DNA of 64,000 bases, taken from Aquimarina aquimarini (GTDB lineage: Bacteria > Bacteroidota > Bacteroidia > Flavobacteriales > Flavobacteriaceae). Both the position numbers and the translations under genes were made by a program. The stretch covers positions 62,001 through 126,000 of the forward strand of contig NZ_OMKE01000039.1 in assembly GCF_900299535.1 (NCBI RefSeq), read 5' to 3'. Numbering within the stretch: the stretch's first letter is position 1; the number at the start of each line of letters is the position of its first letter. Of the stretch, positions 27,190-36,488 are shown one piece after another. The notes below the pieces were generated by a model. That model saw only the letters and a list, made by a program, of their open reading frames with translations, searched no databases and had not been told where the DNA came from.

Positions 27190-28284
27190 ATGCCACTATT
27201 CAACAAAAAGAAACGTATACAATATTTAGGATTTAATGATGTGTGGTTTTCGGTTGTTGGCATTTTGATTTTAAGTCTTAGTACGGATTATATCTTTAAT
27301 AATTCTTTTCAGAGTTATCCATTAGGATTAGCTTTTTATAGTTGGGGCGCTTCTTTAATCGTAACCATTTGTGATTGGCTGATTATACGAAGAATTTTAA
27401 TCTTTTTACGTAAAAAGTATCCTGATTTTCGTGATGATGTAAAGCGTATAGTCATTTTTTTTATAGCCATTGTCACCATTATACTCATTGTTGATTATGT
27501 AGGAGGAAGTTTGATTGAATATGTATATCGTCTTTTGGGTAAAAATGCAAATTATATTACACAGTTGAAAGTGTTGCTACCAGTTACCTTAGTAACCATA
27601 ATGATCATGGCTATATACGAAGCTATGTATTATTATGTGAGATTGAAAAAATCTATACGAGAAGAAGAACAAACAAAACAGGTAATGATTCAAGCACAAT
27701 TAGATACGCTAAGGAATCAAGCGCAACCCCATTTTTTATTTAATAGTCTTAATACCTTACGAGATATCATAGACTACGATACTAAGGAAGATGCCAAAGA
27801 TTTTGTAGATAATTTATCTGGTGTATATCGTTTTATTATCGAGTCTGGTAATTCAAATTTAATTTCCTTAAAAAAAGAGTTGAAATTTGCTAAAGCCTAT
27901 ATTCATATTCAATCAGAAAGATTTGGAGATAATTTAAAGCTTACTTGGGATATTCCAGAGGATAAACTCTCTACAATGATAGTGCCTATGAGTTTACAGC
28001 TTTTACTAGAAAATGCTATAAAGCACAATATTGTTTCTAAAGCCAAACCTTTACTTATTACTGTAGTTATTAAAGTGGATACCTTAGTGGTGAGCAACAA
28101 AATTCAAGCAAAATCTACCCAAACACCATCTACAAAAATTGGCTTAAATAATATAAAAAAACGATATCAACTTATATCAAACAAAACACCTGTTATTAAT
28201 AATGATGGAGAATATTTTACAGTTTCGTTACCATTATTAAAAGCATCAAATCAAAAGACAACTCATGAAAATATTAATTATTGA
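27190..28284 (+). CDS. LytS-type sensor histidine kinase
   Basis: The 364-residue protein has four predicted membrane helices (about 15-155), a Glu-rich linker and the LytS kinase motif QAQPHFLFNSLNTLRD; the usual N before P is Q here. The C-terminal ATPase shows PMSLQLLLENAIKHN and IGLNNIKKRYQL. Its last 20 bp overlap the regulator gene, so they are translationally coupled. Followed by the regulator and an S41 peptidase gene in the same direction. Confidence 0.92.
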   Translation: MPLFNKKKRIQYLGFNDVWFSVVGILILSLSTDYIFNNSFQSYPLGLAFYSWGASLIVTICDWLIIRRILIFLRKKYPDFRDDVKRIVIFFIAIVTIILIVDYVGGSLIEYVYRLLGKNANYITQLKVLLPVTLVTIMIMAIYEAMYYYVRLKKSIREEEQTKQVMIQAQLDTLRNQAQPHFLFNSLNTLRDIIDYDTKEDAKDFVDNLSGVYRFIIESGNSNLISLKKELKFAKAYIHIQSERFGDNLKLTWDIPEDKLSTMIVPMSLQLLLENAIKHNIVSKAKPLLITVVIKVDTLVVSNKIQAKSTQTPSTKIGLNNIKKRYQLISNKTPVINNDGEYFTVSLPLLKASNQKTTHENINY

Positions 28285-29020
28285 AGATGAGCCTCGTGCT
28301 GCAAGTCAATTACAAAACTTATTAAACAAAAGTGTTTTTGATTTTGAAGTACTAACTATTATCGATTCCGTTGAAGATTCAGTTTCATGGTTTAAAAAAA
28401 ATAGGGCACCAGATTTAGTGTTTATGGATATTCAACTAGCAGACGGCTTAAGTTTTGAGATTTTTCAGAAAATAGAAGTAACTGTATCCATTATTTTTAC
28501 TACGGCTTTTGACCAATATGCCATTCAAGCATTTAAAGTAAATAGTATTGACTATTTACTAAAGCCTATCCAACAAAATGACTTAGACGCTGCGTTAAAC
28601 AAATTTTCAAAATCTAAAAGTCTATCAAACCCTATAGAACCGAATATATTAAAAGAACTCTTGAGTAGTATTCAAACTCCACAAAAACGCTCAGGAATAT
28701 TAGTAAAAGAGGGGAGTGGCTTTGTACAAATAAAGGTGTCAGAGCTTTTATATATGTATTCACAGGATAGTATCACTTTTGGTATCACCCACAACAAACG
28801 ATATATCATAGATGAAACTATGGATCAATTATTTGACTCATTAGATGATACTAAGTTTTATAGAATTAATAGAGGACAGATTATATCTAAAAATTCAATC
28901 CATAAAATAGATACTTATTTCAACCATCGCGTAAAGCTATCTATTTCAAATCCAAGGGATCAAGAGTTTATTGTAAGTAGACAAAAGACAAGTGATTTTA
29001 AAGATTGGATGAATAAATAA
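28265..29020 (+). CDS. LytTR family response regulator
   Basis: The 251-residue protein has the receiver motifs IIEDEP, LVFMDIQLADG and DYLLKP, a short linker, and a LytTR DNA-binding domain from about 145 to 250. It overlaps the kinase gene by 20 bp. The truncated receiver at 22549-22947 is its close paralogue. A 21-bp-period direct repeat directly downstream (29030-29060), before the S41 peptidase gene, is its likely operator. Confidence 0.93.
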   Translation: MKILIIEDEPRAASQLQNLLNKSVFDFEVLTIIDSVEDSVSWFKKNRAPDLVFMDIQLADGLSFEIFQKIEVTVSIIFTTAFDQYAIQAFKVNSIDYLLKPIQQNDLDAALNKFSKSKSLSNPIEPNILKELLSSIQTPQKRSGILVKEGSGFVQIKVSELLYMYSQDSITFGITHNKRYIIDETMDQLFDSLDDTKFYRINRGQIISKNSIHKIDTYFNHRVKLSISNPRDQEFIVSRQKTSDFKDWMNK

Positions 29021-29029
29021 GAAGCAAGT

Positions 29030-29060
29030 GACGTTTCAAGTATCAATACTTACGTTTCAA
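29030..29060. promoter_or_regulatory. Predicted LytTR operator upstream of S41 peptidase
   Basis: GACGTTTCA (29030-29038) and TACGTTTCA (29051-29059) share ACGTTTCAA and are offset by exactly 21 bp with a 12-bp gap, the geometry of LytTR sites. The ACGTT core matches the site at 10484-10519; the last two consensus positions do not fit, so this is weaker than the first site. Confidence 0.7.
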
Positions 29061-29125
29061 CTGAAAACACTATTAATGAAGATGGGTTAAAACTATGTTT
29101 GTGATGTAATCAAAAAAACAGCATC

Positions 29126-30778
29126 ATGAAAAAAATACTAATTATACTCAGTCTATTTCTATGTTCTCAGTTATGGTCTCAAGAGACTCTAACTACAGCT
29201 CAATGGCAAGAAGATCTTCGTTTTATTCAAAACACGATACATAAAGATTATTCGTTTCTTTTTGTAAAAACAACAAAAGAAGATTTTGATACCGAAGTAG
29301 AAACACTATACAATGACATTCCGAATTTACAAGAACACGAAATTATTGTTGGGATTTCTCGACTCGTGTCTTTATTCAAATACGGGCATACCTATATTAG
29401 TTTTCATCAAAAGCCATTTGAGTTTTCACAATTTCCTTTCAATTTATATGAATTTAATGATGAAATTTATATTCAGGGAGCACACAAGAACTACCCAGAA
29501 GCAGTTGGAGCAAAAGTCATAGCAGTAGAAGGGATGCCAATTTCAGAGGTTCTAAAAGCAATTGAACCGACAGTAGAAGTAGAAAACTCACAGTATTTTA
29601 AAGCCTACGGAATTAATAATATACGATATCCTGAAGTTTTACACGCACAAAAAATTACAAAAACCCTTCAAAATACAGTAACACTTACGTTAGAAAAAGG
29701 CGGGAAATTATTTACACAATCCTTTACTGTATTGGAGGAAGGAAAAAGAGTGCCTACACATCGTGGTTTTGTACATCAAAATGAAAATTGGTTAGATGCG
29801 AGAGACCAATCAACAACACCATTATATTTACAACATTTGGATAAGGTTTACTTCTCAGAATACTTAGCTAAAGAAAAGACGATGTATGTTAGGCATAGTA
29901 GAATAGCAGATGATGCTGAAGAAAGCACTAAAGATTTCTATGCTCGTGTTTTTAATGAAATAGAAACTAACGATACTGAGAAATTAATTATCGATTTGCG
30001 TTTAAATGGTGGTGGAAATAACTATTTAAATAAAGATGTTATAAAAGGTCTTATAAAATCTGAAAAGATCAATAAAATAGGAAAGTTATTTGTAATTATT
30101 GGAAAACGCACCTATTCTGCTTCCCAAAACCTGGTTAATGAAATAGACAATTATACCAATGTTATTTTTGTGGGAGAACCCACAGCAGAAAATGTCAACT
30201 TTTGGGGTGATAACCGTCCTGTAACACTACCAAACAGTACTATTGATATCTCTTTATCGTATTTATGGTGGCAAGATAAGCCAGCTTTAGAAAATGCAGA
30301 ATGGATAGCCCCTAGTATTCCAGTTACTATGAGTTTTGATGAGTATGCTAGCAATCAGGATCCTGTATTAGAAGCAGCATTAACTTTTAACGTACAGGAT
30401 TTTAAACCTAAGCCAATGGATTATATTGTAAGCTTGTTTTTATCTGGACAAACACAAAAAATGGCAGAAGAACTTCCTAAAATGATTCAAGACCCACTGT
30501 ATGCATTTTGTGATTTTGAGACAGGCTTAATCAAAATAGGGAATATTTTATTACAAAGTGGTCGTACACCACAAATTCAGGCCTCTATTCAAGTATTTTC
30601 TATGGTTTTAGGATTATTCCCAGATTCAGCAAATGCTTATAAATATCTAGGGGAATCATATATAGCAGTAGGAGAAACTCAAAAAGCAAAAGAAGTACTC
30701 AAAAAGGCTATTTCTTTAGATACTGATGGAGAAATTGGTAAAGTTGCCACAGCGCTTTTATCAGAGATAGTCAATTAA
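29126..30778 (+). CDS. Exported S41 family peptidase with C-terminal TPR
   Basis: The 550-residue protein has a signal peptide ending LWSQE. An N-terminal helical region and a PDZ-like segment (about 120-200) precede the S41 (tail-specific/C-terminal processing) core. LIIDLRLNGGGNN, the Ser331-containing GKRTYSAS, and FVGEPTAENVNFWGD are the expected core motifs. The last 110 residues form two or three TPR-like helices, as in the esterase and serine hydrolase of the neighbouring region. It lies behind a LytS/LytTR pair with a LytTR-type site in the gap, and a strong terminator follows. The substrate is unknown. Confidence 0.88.
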   Translation: MKKILIILSLFLCSQLWSQETLTTAQWQEDLRFIQNTIHKDYSFLFVKTTKEDFDTEVETLYNDIPNLQEHEIIVGISRLVSLFKYGHTYISFHQKPFEFSQFPFNLYEFNDEIYIQGAHKNYPEAVGAKVIAVEGMPISEVLKAIEPTVEVENSQYFKAYGINNIRYPEVLHAQKITKTLQNTVTLTLEKGGKLFTQSFTVLEEGKRVPTHRGFVHQNENWLDARDQSTTPLYLQHLDKVYFSEYLAKEKTMYVRHSRIADDAEESTKDFYARVFNEIETNDTEKLIIDLRLNGGGNNYLNKDVIKGLIKSEKINKIGKLFVIIGKRTYSASQNLVNEIDNYTNVIFVGEPTAENVNFWGDNRPVTLPNSTIDISLSYLWWQDKPALENAEWIAPSIPVTMSFDEYASNQDPVLEAALTFNVQDFKPKPMDYIVSLFLSGQTQKMAEELPKMIQDPLYAFCDFETGLIKIGNILLQSGRTPQIQASIQVFSMVLGLFPDSANAYKYLGESYIAVGETQKAKEVLKKAISLDTDGEIGKVATALLSEIVN

Positions 30779-30807
30779 TAGCTATAGAATAAAACCTTGA
30801 TTTTTGT

Positions 30808-30846
30808 AATTATTTTGGAATGTGTAGCAAACATTCCAAAATAATT
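30808..30846 (+). terminator. Rho-independent terminator after S41 peptidase
   Basis: AATTATTTTGGAATGT (30808-30823) pairs perfectly with ACATTCCAAAATAATT (30831-30846), a 16-bp stem with a 7-nt loop, 30 bp after the stop. Confidence 0.85.
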
Positions 30847-31212
30847 AGTGTTTTATGGATCTAAAGACGCTATATCTACAATTTTGTAAAAATAAGCGAT
30901 TATTGGATGGAAAATCCATATGAATTTTATAAGAATCCCTGTTAATTATAAAATTACACTCTATTTATATTTTTAAACAGTTGGCATACGTTTGTTATGC
31001 CTAATTGGAATTAAAAGTGATAAACAATTGACTTATAAATATTTATTTTCACTAGTTGATTTTATATATCAAAAATGAGAAAAAAAAGTCCTTAATTCTA
31101 ATTATAAAGGTGGTTATTTCACGACATATTATAGTAATATTTCATTAAGTTTGATTGTAATTTAATTAATAAACCTTTTCACAAATCAAATAAATTTAAA
31201 TTATTTATTCAT

Positions 31213-31620
31213 ATGTCCAACCTCATAGAAATTCCAGAAAATTTTGATTTTAGTAATATACCTCCTAATTATGAAAATTCGATATGGGAAATTAGGTTTT
31301 TACATGATCTAAAGGGTATCTTAATATCTCTACTGGTACATCTTCAACTTTTATTCAGGGTAGTATTCTAATTAATGATTCTATTACTTACTGGAAACAG
31401 TTTTGTGTTTTGGCTGAGAATTATCAAATATTATTCAAGCTAGTTTCGGTCTACCGAATTACACAAAATCGATCAACTAGTTAGTTCAAAAGATATAGAC
31501 ATTTCGAAGTTAACAAGAGGTTCTGTAGTTTATGCAATAACGTATAAAGATGGAGCCTACACGATAAGTTTTGCAGACTTACTACACTTTGCATTTGTTT
31601 TATTAGGTATACCGTTATAA
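31213..31620 (+). pseudogene. Decayed protein-coding relic, unknown family
   Basis: An ATG at 31213 opens MSNLIEIPENFDFSNIPPNY and stops after about 52 codons. The same text continues in another frame with ISTGTSSTFIQGSILINDS and WKQFCVLAENYQ, then in a third with LVSSKDIDISKLTRG and SFADLLHFAFVLLGIPL, which stops at 31618-31620. Coding-like sequence spread over three frames indicates frameshifts in a former gene of at least 135 codons. A second decayed stretch follows (31640-31790). The family was not recognised. It lies in the 1.2-kb gap before the large cassette at 31968. Confidence 0.6.
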
Positions 31621-31707
31621 GAAGTCAGGATAGAAGAAGTGTAGATACAAGAATATCTTCATTTTTTGTTTCTTTTCTTAAAATATTACAACCTTTAATT
31701 GGCAAAA

Positions 31708-31772
31708 GTAATGAGAGGAAAAGAGTTGATTTTTAATTAGGGACAATTAATTATATCTACAATTCAAATAAT
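31708..31772 (+). repeat. Segment homologous to 55472-55536 (shared relic)
   Basis: GTAATGAGAGGAAAAGAGTT, GATTTTTAATTAGGGA and ATTATATCTACAATTCA line up in order with AATGGGAGGGAAGGAGTA, GATTTTTTAATTGGGGG and AATATATCTACAATCCA at 55472-55536. Both are remnants of the same gene family or element. Confidence 0.6.
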
Positions 31773-31824
31773 TTTATAAAAAACAGATGAAATAACATAG
31801 ATGGCTTCTAGTTAGGTTTGAGAA

Positions 31825-31862
31825 AACCCACAGAGTGAAGTCGAAATATGTATGGAATGGGA
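31825..31862. repeat. Repeat-tail remnant
   Basis: CAGAGTGAAGTCGAAATATG and then TATGGAATGGG resemble the tail GGAGTTTAATGTGTGTGGAA found at 47356-47390. Similar weak tails lie at 13396-13425 and 23181-23200. Confidence 0.45.
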
Positions 31863-31967
31863 TTACTGACTAAATATGCAGTAATTACTTTTAAATCTAA
31901 TAAATGACTACTTCAATCAACACGTTTAGAAAAATTAAAGTAGTTATAACTTTTAAAACCAGAAATA

Positions 31968-33758
31968 ATGAACAGAAATCTTGGAAATTATGATATGGTA
32001 CTTGGTCTTTCAACTAATAAGATCAATTATCAATTTAGTAAAATGTATAAAAGAAAAATTATACATAATGAATGGGTTTTTTTAACAAACTCAATGGGAA
32101 AAGAAGCTAAGACCTTAACAAGTAAAGAGGCTAAAGAGTTTTGGGAGAATGTAAACATTAATAAAGCTGCATACGCAACAAAAAAAGATAAGTTAGAAGC
32201 TATTGATAAGCAAATCATGGCAGAATTGGATAAGGAAGATTGGGACGATAAAAAAATTAAGGAATTAAAAAATAAAAAAAGAAAACTAAAAGATGAAGTA
32301 AAAGTTCTAAAAGAAAAAATTGATGAAGCTAGTAAATATGATTTAGGACTTATAGCAAATATAGCTGCACCTAAAATAGAAATTAATAAAGACAATGCTA
32401 AAGAATTAACACTTCAAATTATTTTTAAAAGTAATAGTAAGCTTTTTTATACTCATGAAGGTAAAATGGCTTTTTATGATTTAGGAGGAAATGGAATTAT
32501 TTATGCATTTAAAGTTGCTATAGGTAAGGTGAAAATTACTGCCGATAAAAAAATTGTAGAAATTGATAGTAAAGGGATAGAACACACTAAAACATTGAGA
32601 GATAAAGGAATTACCGATAATGATTTTACTATTCAATCTTTATTTCTTGATTTCGAAAATGCAAATATAGCGAGTTATGATGCTAAAAACAGCAAATTAC
32701 CTAGTGAAGCAAATAATAATGCATTATTACAAGCCGCAATGGTTAATTATTTTTCTAACCTAGTTAAATCAAATAATAACCCATATGTTTTAGGATATGG
32801 CATTCATAAAAACGAGGTTAAACCTGAAGAACGTAATTTGTTCTACCCAACAGGTGTGGCATATTCAACAAATTACAGTGAGCAAAAAAGAGCATCTACC
32901 TTTAACTTCTTAATGCTTTTAAACAACCATTCTTTTCCTACAGGTGGAGATGCTGGAATTTTGCCTACCAGTTTAATGGAGTATGCTGTAGATAAATCAG
33001 GAACAATCAATGGTGTTTTTGGTATGAATAAAACTGATTTCGAGAAAAACTATATTAATTTATTATCTAATGTTTTAAAAAATAAAATTAAAAGTAGCAT
33101 GGGTAGTAAATGCAAGTCTGCTTCTGTAAATGGAAGAGATGATATCCATTTTAATTTTGGGTGGCATAATGTTAAAGAAGGAAGTATTGATATTGAATAT
33201 GATGGAATACGAAAAAGTAATGATAATAAGTATGTGGATATTATCTATAAAGTGAAATCTAAAGCCCGAGTACATCAGGAGATTAAACAACTTTTTGGAA
33301 CAGTAGGTGTTGATTGGTCAATTTCAACAAAAGGTAGGTATAGAAAATCTAATGGTCACGATGGGCTATTAATAGTAAGTTTAAAAGCTGGTACTAGCGG
33401 TAAATTAGAACTAAAAGTAAACTATGAAACAGAGTTTAAATTAGGATTCGATACAGAGGAACCTAACTATAAAGGAGCATTAGATAAATTTTGGGATGGA
33501 TTAAATAAAATACTATCGGACTTTGCAAAAGTTATGTTTAATATCCAAACAGATATAGGAAAGGACTTAAGTAATTTATCTAATATAGATAACATCGGCG
33601 ATTCTCTAAATATAAGTAACCTTCAAAATCTTGAAAACAAAATAATATTACCAGTTTCATCTGTTTATACTTATAAAAATGTAAGGCTTTTAGACAATGG
33701 ACCTGCTAACGATCCTGTCTTACTTTTTGACACTAGCTATGGTGTTGTTTCTCAATAA
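31968..33758 (+). CDS. Possible TULIP/P47-like lipid-binding-fold protein
   Basis: The 596-residue protein has no signal peptide. Its start, GNYDMVLGLSTNKINYQF, resembles the opening of P47-type TULIP proteins (a 'D-M-V-x-A-x-S... K-x-N' pattern), and beta-rich stretches (ITADKKIVEID, TLQIIFKS, SLFLDFENANI) fit such folds. A Lys/Glu-rich coiled coil lies at about 60-105. The C-terminal half again looks beta-rich, with a short helical spacer near 490-525. It is the first gene of a cassette with an 898-residue protein (21-bp gap) and a membrane protein (12-bp gap). The TULIP call rests on pattern resemblance only and needs a profile search. Confidence 0.55.
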   Translation: MNRNLGNYDMVLGLSTNKINYQFSKMYKRKIIHNEWVFLTNSMGKEAKTLTSKEAKEFWENVNINKAAYATKKDKLEAIDKQIMAELDKEDWDDKKIKELKNKKRKLKDEVKVLKEKIDEASKYDLGLIANIAAPKIEINKDNAKELTLQIIFKSNSKLFYTHEGKMAFYDLGGNGIIYAFKVAIGKVKITADKKIVEIDSKGIEHTKTLRDKGITDNDFTIQSLFLDFENANIASYDAKNSKLPSEANNNALLQAAMVNYFSNLVKSNNNPYVLGYGIHKNEVKPEERNLFYPTGVAYSTNYSEQKRASTFNFLMLLNNHSFPTGGDAGILPTSLMEYAVDKSGTINGVFGMNKTDFEKNYINLLSNVLKNKIKSSMGSKCKSASVNGRDDIHFNFGWHNVKEGSIDIEYDGIRKSNDNKYVDIIYKVKSKARVHQEIKQLFGTVGVDWSISTKGRYRKSNGHDGLLIVSLKAGTSGKLELKVNYETEFKLGFDTEEPNYKGALDKFWDGLNKILSDFAKVMFNIQTDIGKDLSNLSNIDNIGDSLNISNLQNLENKIILPVSSVYTYKNVRLLDNGPANDPVLLFDTSYGVVSQ

Positions 33759-33779
33759 AAAATAAAATACTAACATATT

Positions 33780-36476
33780 ATGGAAAATAATTTCAAACCA
33801 AATATTAGTGATAAAATAAAAGTTGAATACCATGGAGAACTCATGCAAAACATGTTTTCTGAGTCTACAATAGATTCTAGCAACGGTTTACAATCTATTC
33901 AATATAAAGATGAACTTGCTATGCTTTTTTTTATAGATAAGAAGCATACACTCCGTGTGATTATCCAAATTGATAAGTCAGAATCTGGTTGGTCTAGTTA
34001 TAATTTATCCACCGATAATTTAGAGGTTTCAGCTTTCGATATTCATCATGATGATAAAAGTAATAGTATTAAAATAGCTTATGCCAGTGTAAACAATGAC
34101 TCTAGTGCACTATTACTTAGTGATGAAGTTAAATTAAGTACCATCGATCCTTTTAAATTTAAAGATGTATTAAAATGGGACTCTATTAATATTAATAACG
34201 TTTCTAGAAAAATCGATCATATTTCAATGAACCAAAGTGGATTGCTTTATAGTACTTCTTACTTAAATGATGATGCAACATACAGTTATTTTGTATATGG
34301 CAATAAGCCTCAAGATTATACCTTGCCAGAAAACACAACTAAAGTAAAACAATTAGAAGTAGGTTGTATTTACGATGATTTTGGAGTTTTTTTACTTTAT
34401 GATATGAAAGCAGAAAGAACAATGATTTTCCAAAGTTTTCCAGATTCAGAATTTGGCGAGGCTAATTTATACAGGTTTAGACCTAGTAATGTTAATGTTT
34501 TAGATGGTTTTTATACAGTAAATAACGCCGATGGTAATAGTCACTTATATTTATCTGGTGACGGCATTTATAAATATACATCTCCAGATGATGATAAAAT
34601 TACTATTTGTGAAAGCGGTAAAGGAGTAGTGTTTTCAAAAATTGAAGTCTCTATTAATGAAAGTGAAACAACAATTTGGGCAATTGGTAAAGCCAATAAT
34701 AAATCTGGCTTATATTATATAACAAATAATTTTTACGAATCTGCAGATAAAGTAAATAAGGGCAAATGGACAGTGCCTTTACAAATGCAAGCAGCTGTAA
34801 GTGAGTTTTCAAGTATAAAAGGAAACGCCTTTTCTAATCAATTATTTTTATTAGGAACAGAAGGGAATACAAATTCACTTATTCATTTTTGGCAAGATAA
34901 GGTTACAACACATTGGCAGGAACATCCTGTTGTTTTACAGTCATTACAAGAGTTAAAAACTTTAGAAACGTTTACAGTTAATATTCAATTTAAGTCAGAT
35001 TCTTCTATGTGCTCTTTCCATGGAGAGAAAGTAAGGGTCTCATCCGAAGCTAATTTGCTAGTTTATATAGGAAGTGAAAAAGTTGCTATAGGGCCTAATA
35101 AAAGTTACGAAACATCTATTCAGGATGATTATATAACTATTGTCTATCCAACAAAAAGTATTGCATCATCATTACTTTATGTAGAGGCAGATTTTTTATC
35201 AGGTAAAGAAACAATAGATCCAGCACATAAATTAAAAAAAGAGATAAAAACCAAATTTGGAGATAAACAAGTATTGAAAAATGCAAAATTACCTAGTGGT
35301 AAACATCTAATTTCTAATACTGTTAGTGATTCTGATCTTTCTGCTATTGTTTCTGCCACAAATAAAGCTTATGATCATATAGATGATTTAAAAAATAGTA
35401 GTAATAGTGCTGAAGAAAACAAGGTTCAATTACAAGCTTCTAATGATGCTTTTTTAGATATTGGAAATACATTTGGAGATATATGGCATTCTGTAAAAAA
35501 AGGCTTTATTAAAATAACCGAGTTTATTACAGAAAAGATAAGTCATGGCATCAAATTTATTGTAAAAATTGGAGGAAAAATTTTTGAATGGACCTCTAAA
35601 TTGGTATCCGATGTATTTCATTTTTTAGAAAGGATTTGGGAAAAAATTAAAGTCTTTTTTAAAGATCTATTTGAGTATTTAGCATTCTTATTCAATTGGA
35701 ATGATATCATTCATACCAAAAGAGTGATGGAGCAATACATTTCAAATATTATTTTAGGCTTATCCGATGAAATGGTAAATATTAAAAAGAAAACCTATAA
35801 TTATTTTGATGAAGTTAAAGACAAATTAAAAAAGACTAGGGAAGAAATTGATTTTAAATCTTTAAATAATCAAAATTTAGATCAGCTTCGGAATGTAAAT
35901 ACAAAAGATAGTAAAATAGATCCAAGAGCTAATTGGATTGGAAAAAAAACAAACCATATTGTAAAATCAGATGCTCAAGGGAAAGTTGCAAATGCAATTC
36001 CAGATAATGTCATGGCAAAAGCCACTGATATTTCAACAAAAATAATAGAGCATTTCAAAGTATTAGGAAACCAAGCGGCAACAGTTTTTACAGATTTAAC
36101 AGAAAAATTTCTTGCCCTTATTCATGGTAACATGAAAATTGGAGATTTCTTAGAATACATGGTGCTAAATTTATTAGAGTTGGGTGTTGCAGTAGCTCAA
36201 GAGATTATTGATTTAATTTTTGAATTATTAATAGAATTAATCCAAAGTGTAGATAAAATATTAAATGCACCAATTAACATTCCATTCTTCTCTTATTTAT
36301 ACAAAAATGTATCTGGTGAAGATACGTTTAGTATTAATGATTTGATTTGTTTGTTAATGGCTATTCCTATAACGGCTATGTATAAAATTGGAGAAGGAGA
36401 AGCGCCATTTAAACAAAAAATCGAAAAAACTGAATTTTTAAATTCAGGAAGAACAATGTTTAAGTTAACCATTTAA
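33780..36476 (+). CDS. Large beta-propeller plus amphipathic-helix protein, toxin-like
   Basis: The 898-residue protein has no signal peptide. Residues of about 35-380 are beta-rich with repeated SGLLYSTSY, NSHLYLSGDGIYKY and KSGLYYITNN units, as in a beta-propeller. An Ig-like stretch follows (390-475). Residues 560-650 form a long amphipathic helix region rich in Trp and Phe (DIWHSVKKGF, FFKDLFEYLAFLFNWNDI). A second hydrophobic helix block (786-826) ends in NAPINIPFFSYLYKNVSG and LICLLMAIPITAMYKIGEGE. As I recall, that ending recurs in large uncharacterised bacterial and fungal proteins. It could be membrane-inserting; no activity is proven. Confidence 0.65.
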   Translation: MENNFKPNISDKIKVEYHGELMQNMFSESTIDSSNGLQSIQYKDELAMLFFIDKKHTLRVIIQIDKSESGWSSYNLSTDNLEVSAFDIHHDDKSNSIKIAYASVNNDSSALLLSDEVKLSTIDPFKFKDVLKWDSININNVSRKIDHISMNQSGLLYSTSYLNDDATYSYFVYGNKPQDYTLPENTTKVKQLEVGCIYDDFGVFLLYDMKAERTMIFQSFPDSEFGEANLYRFRPSNVNVLDGFYTVNNADGNSHLYLSGDGIYKYTSPDDDKITICESGKGVVFSKIEVSINESETTIWAIGKANNKSGLYYITNNFYESADKVNKGKWTVPLQMQAAVSEFSSIKGNAFSNQLFLLGTEGNTNSLIHFWQDKVTTHWQEHPVVLQSLQELKTLETFTVNIQFKSDSSMCSFHGEKVRVSSEANLLVYIGSEKVAIGPNKSYETSIQDDYITIVYPTKSIASSLLYVEADFLSGKETIDPAHKLKKEIKTKFGDKQVLKNAKLPSGKHLISNTVSDSDLSAIVSATNKAYDHIDDLKNSSNSAEENKVQLQASNDAFLDIGNTFGDIWHSVKKGFIKITEFITEKISHGIKFIVKIGGKIFEWTSKLVSDVFHFLERIWEKIKVFFKDLFEYLAFLFNWNDIIHTKRVMEQYISNIILGLSDEMVNIKKKTYNYFDEVKDKLKKTREEIDFKSLNNQNLDQLRNVNTKDSKIDPRANWIGKKTNHIVKSDAQGKVANAIPDNVMAKATDISTKIIEHFKVLGNQAATVFTDLTEKFLALIHGNMKIGDFLEYMVLNLLELGVAVAQEIIDLIFELLIELIQSVDKILNAPINIPFFSYLYKNVSGEDTFSINDLICLLMAIPITAMYKIGEGEAPFKQKIEKTEFLNSGRTMFKLTI

Positions 36477-36488
36477 AAAACAAATCAA

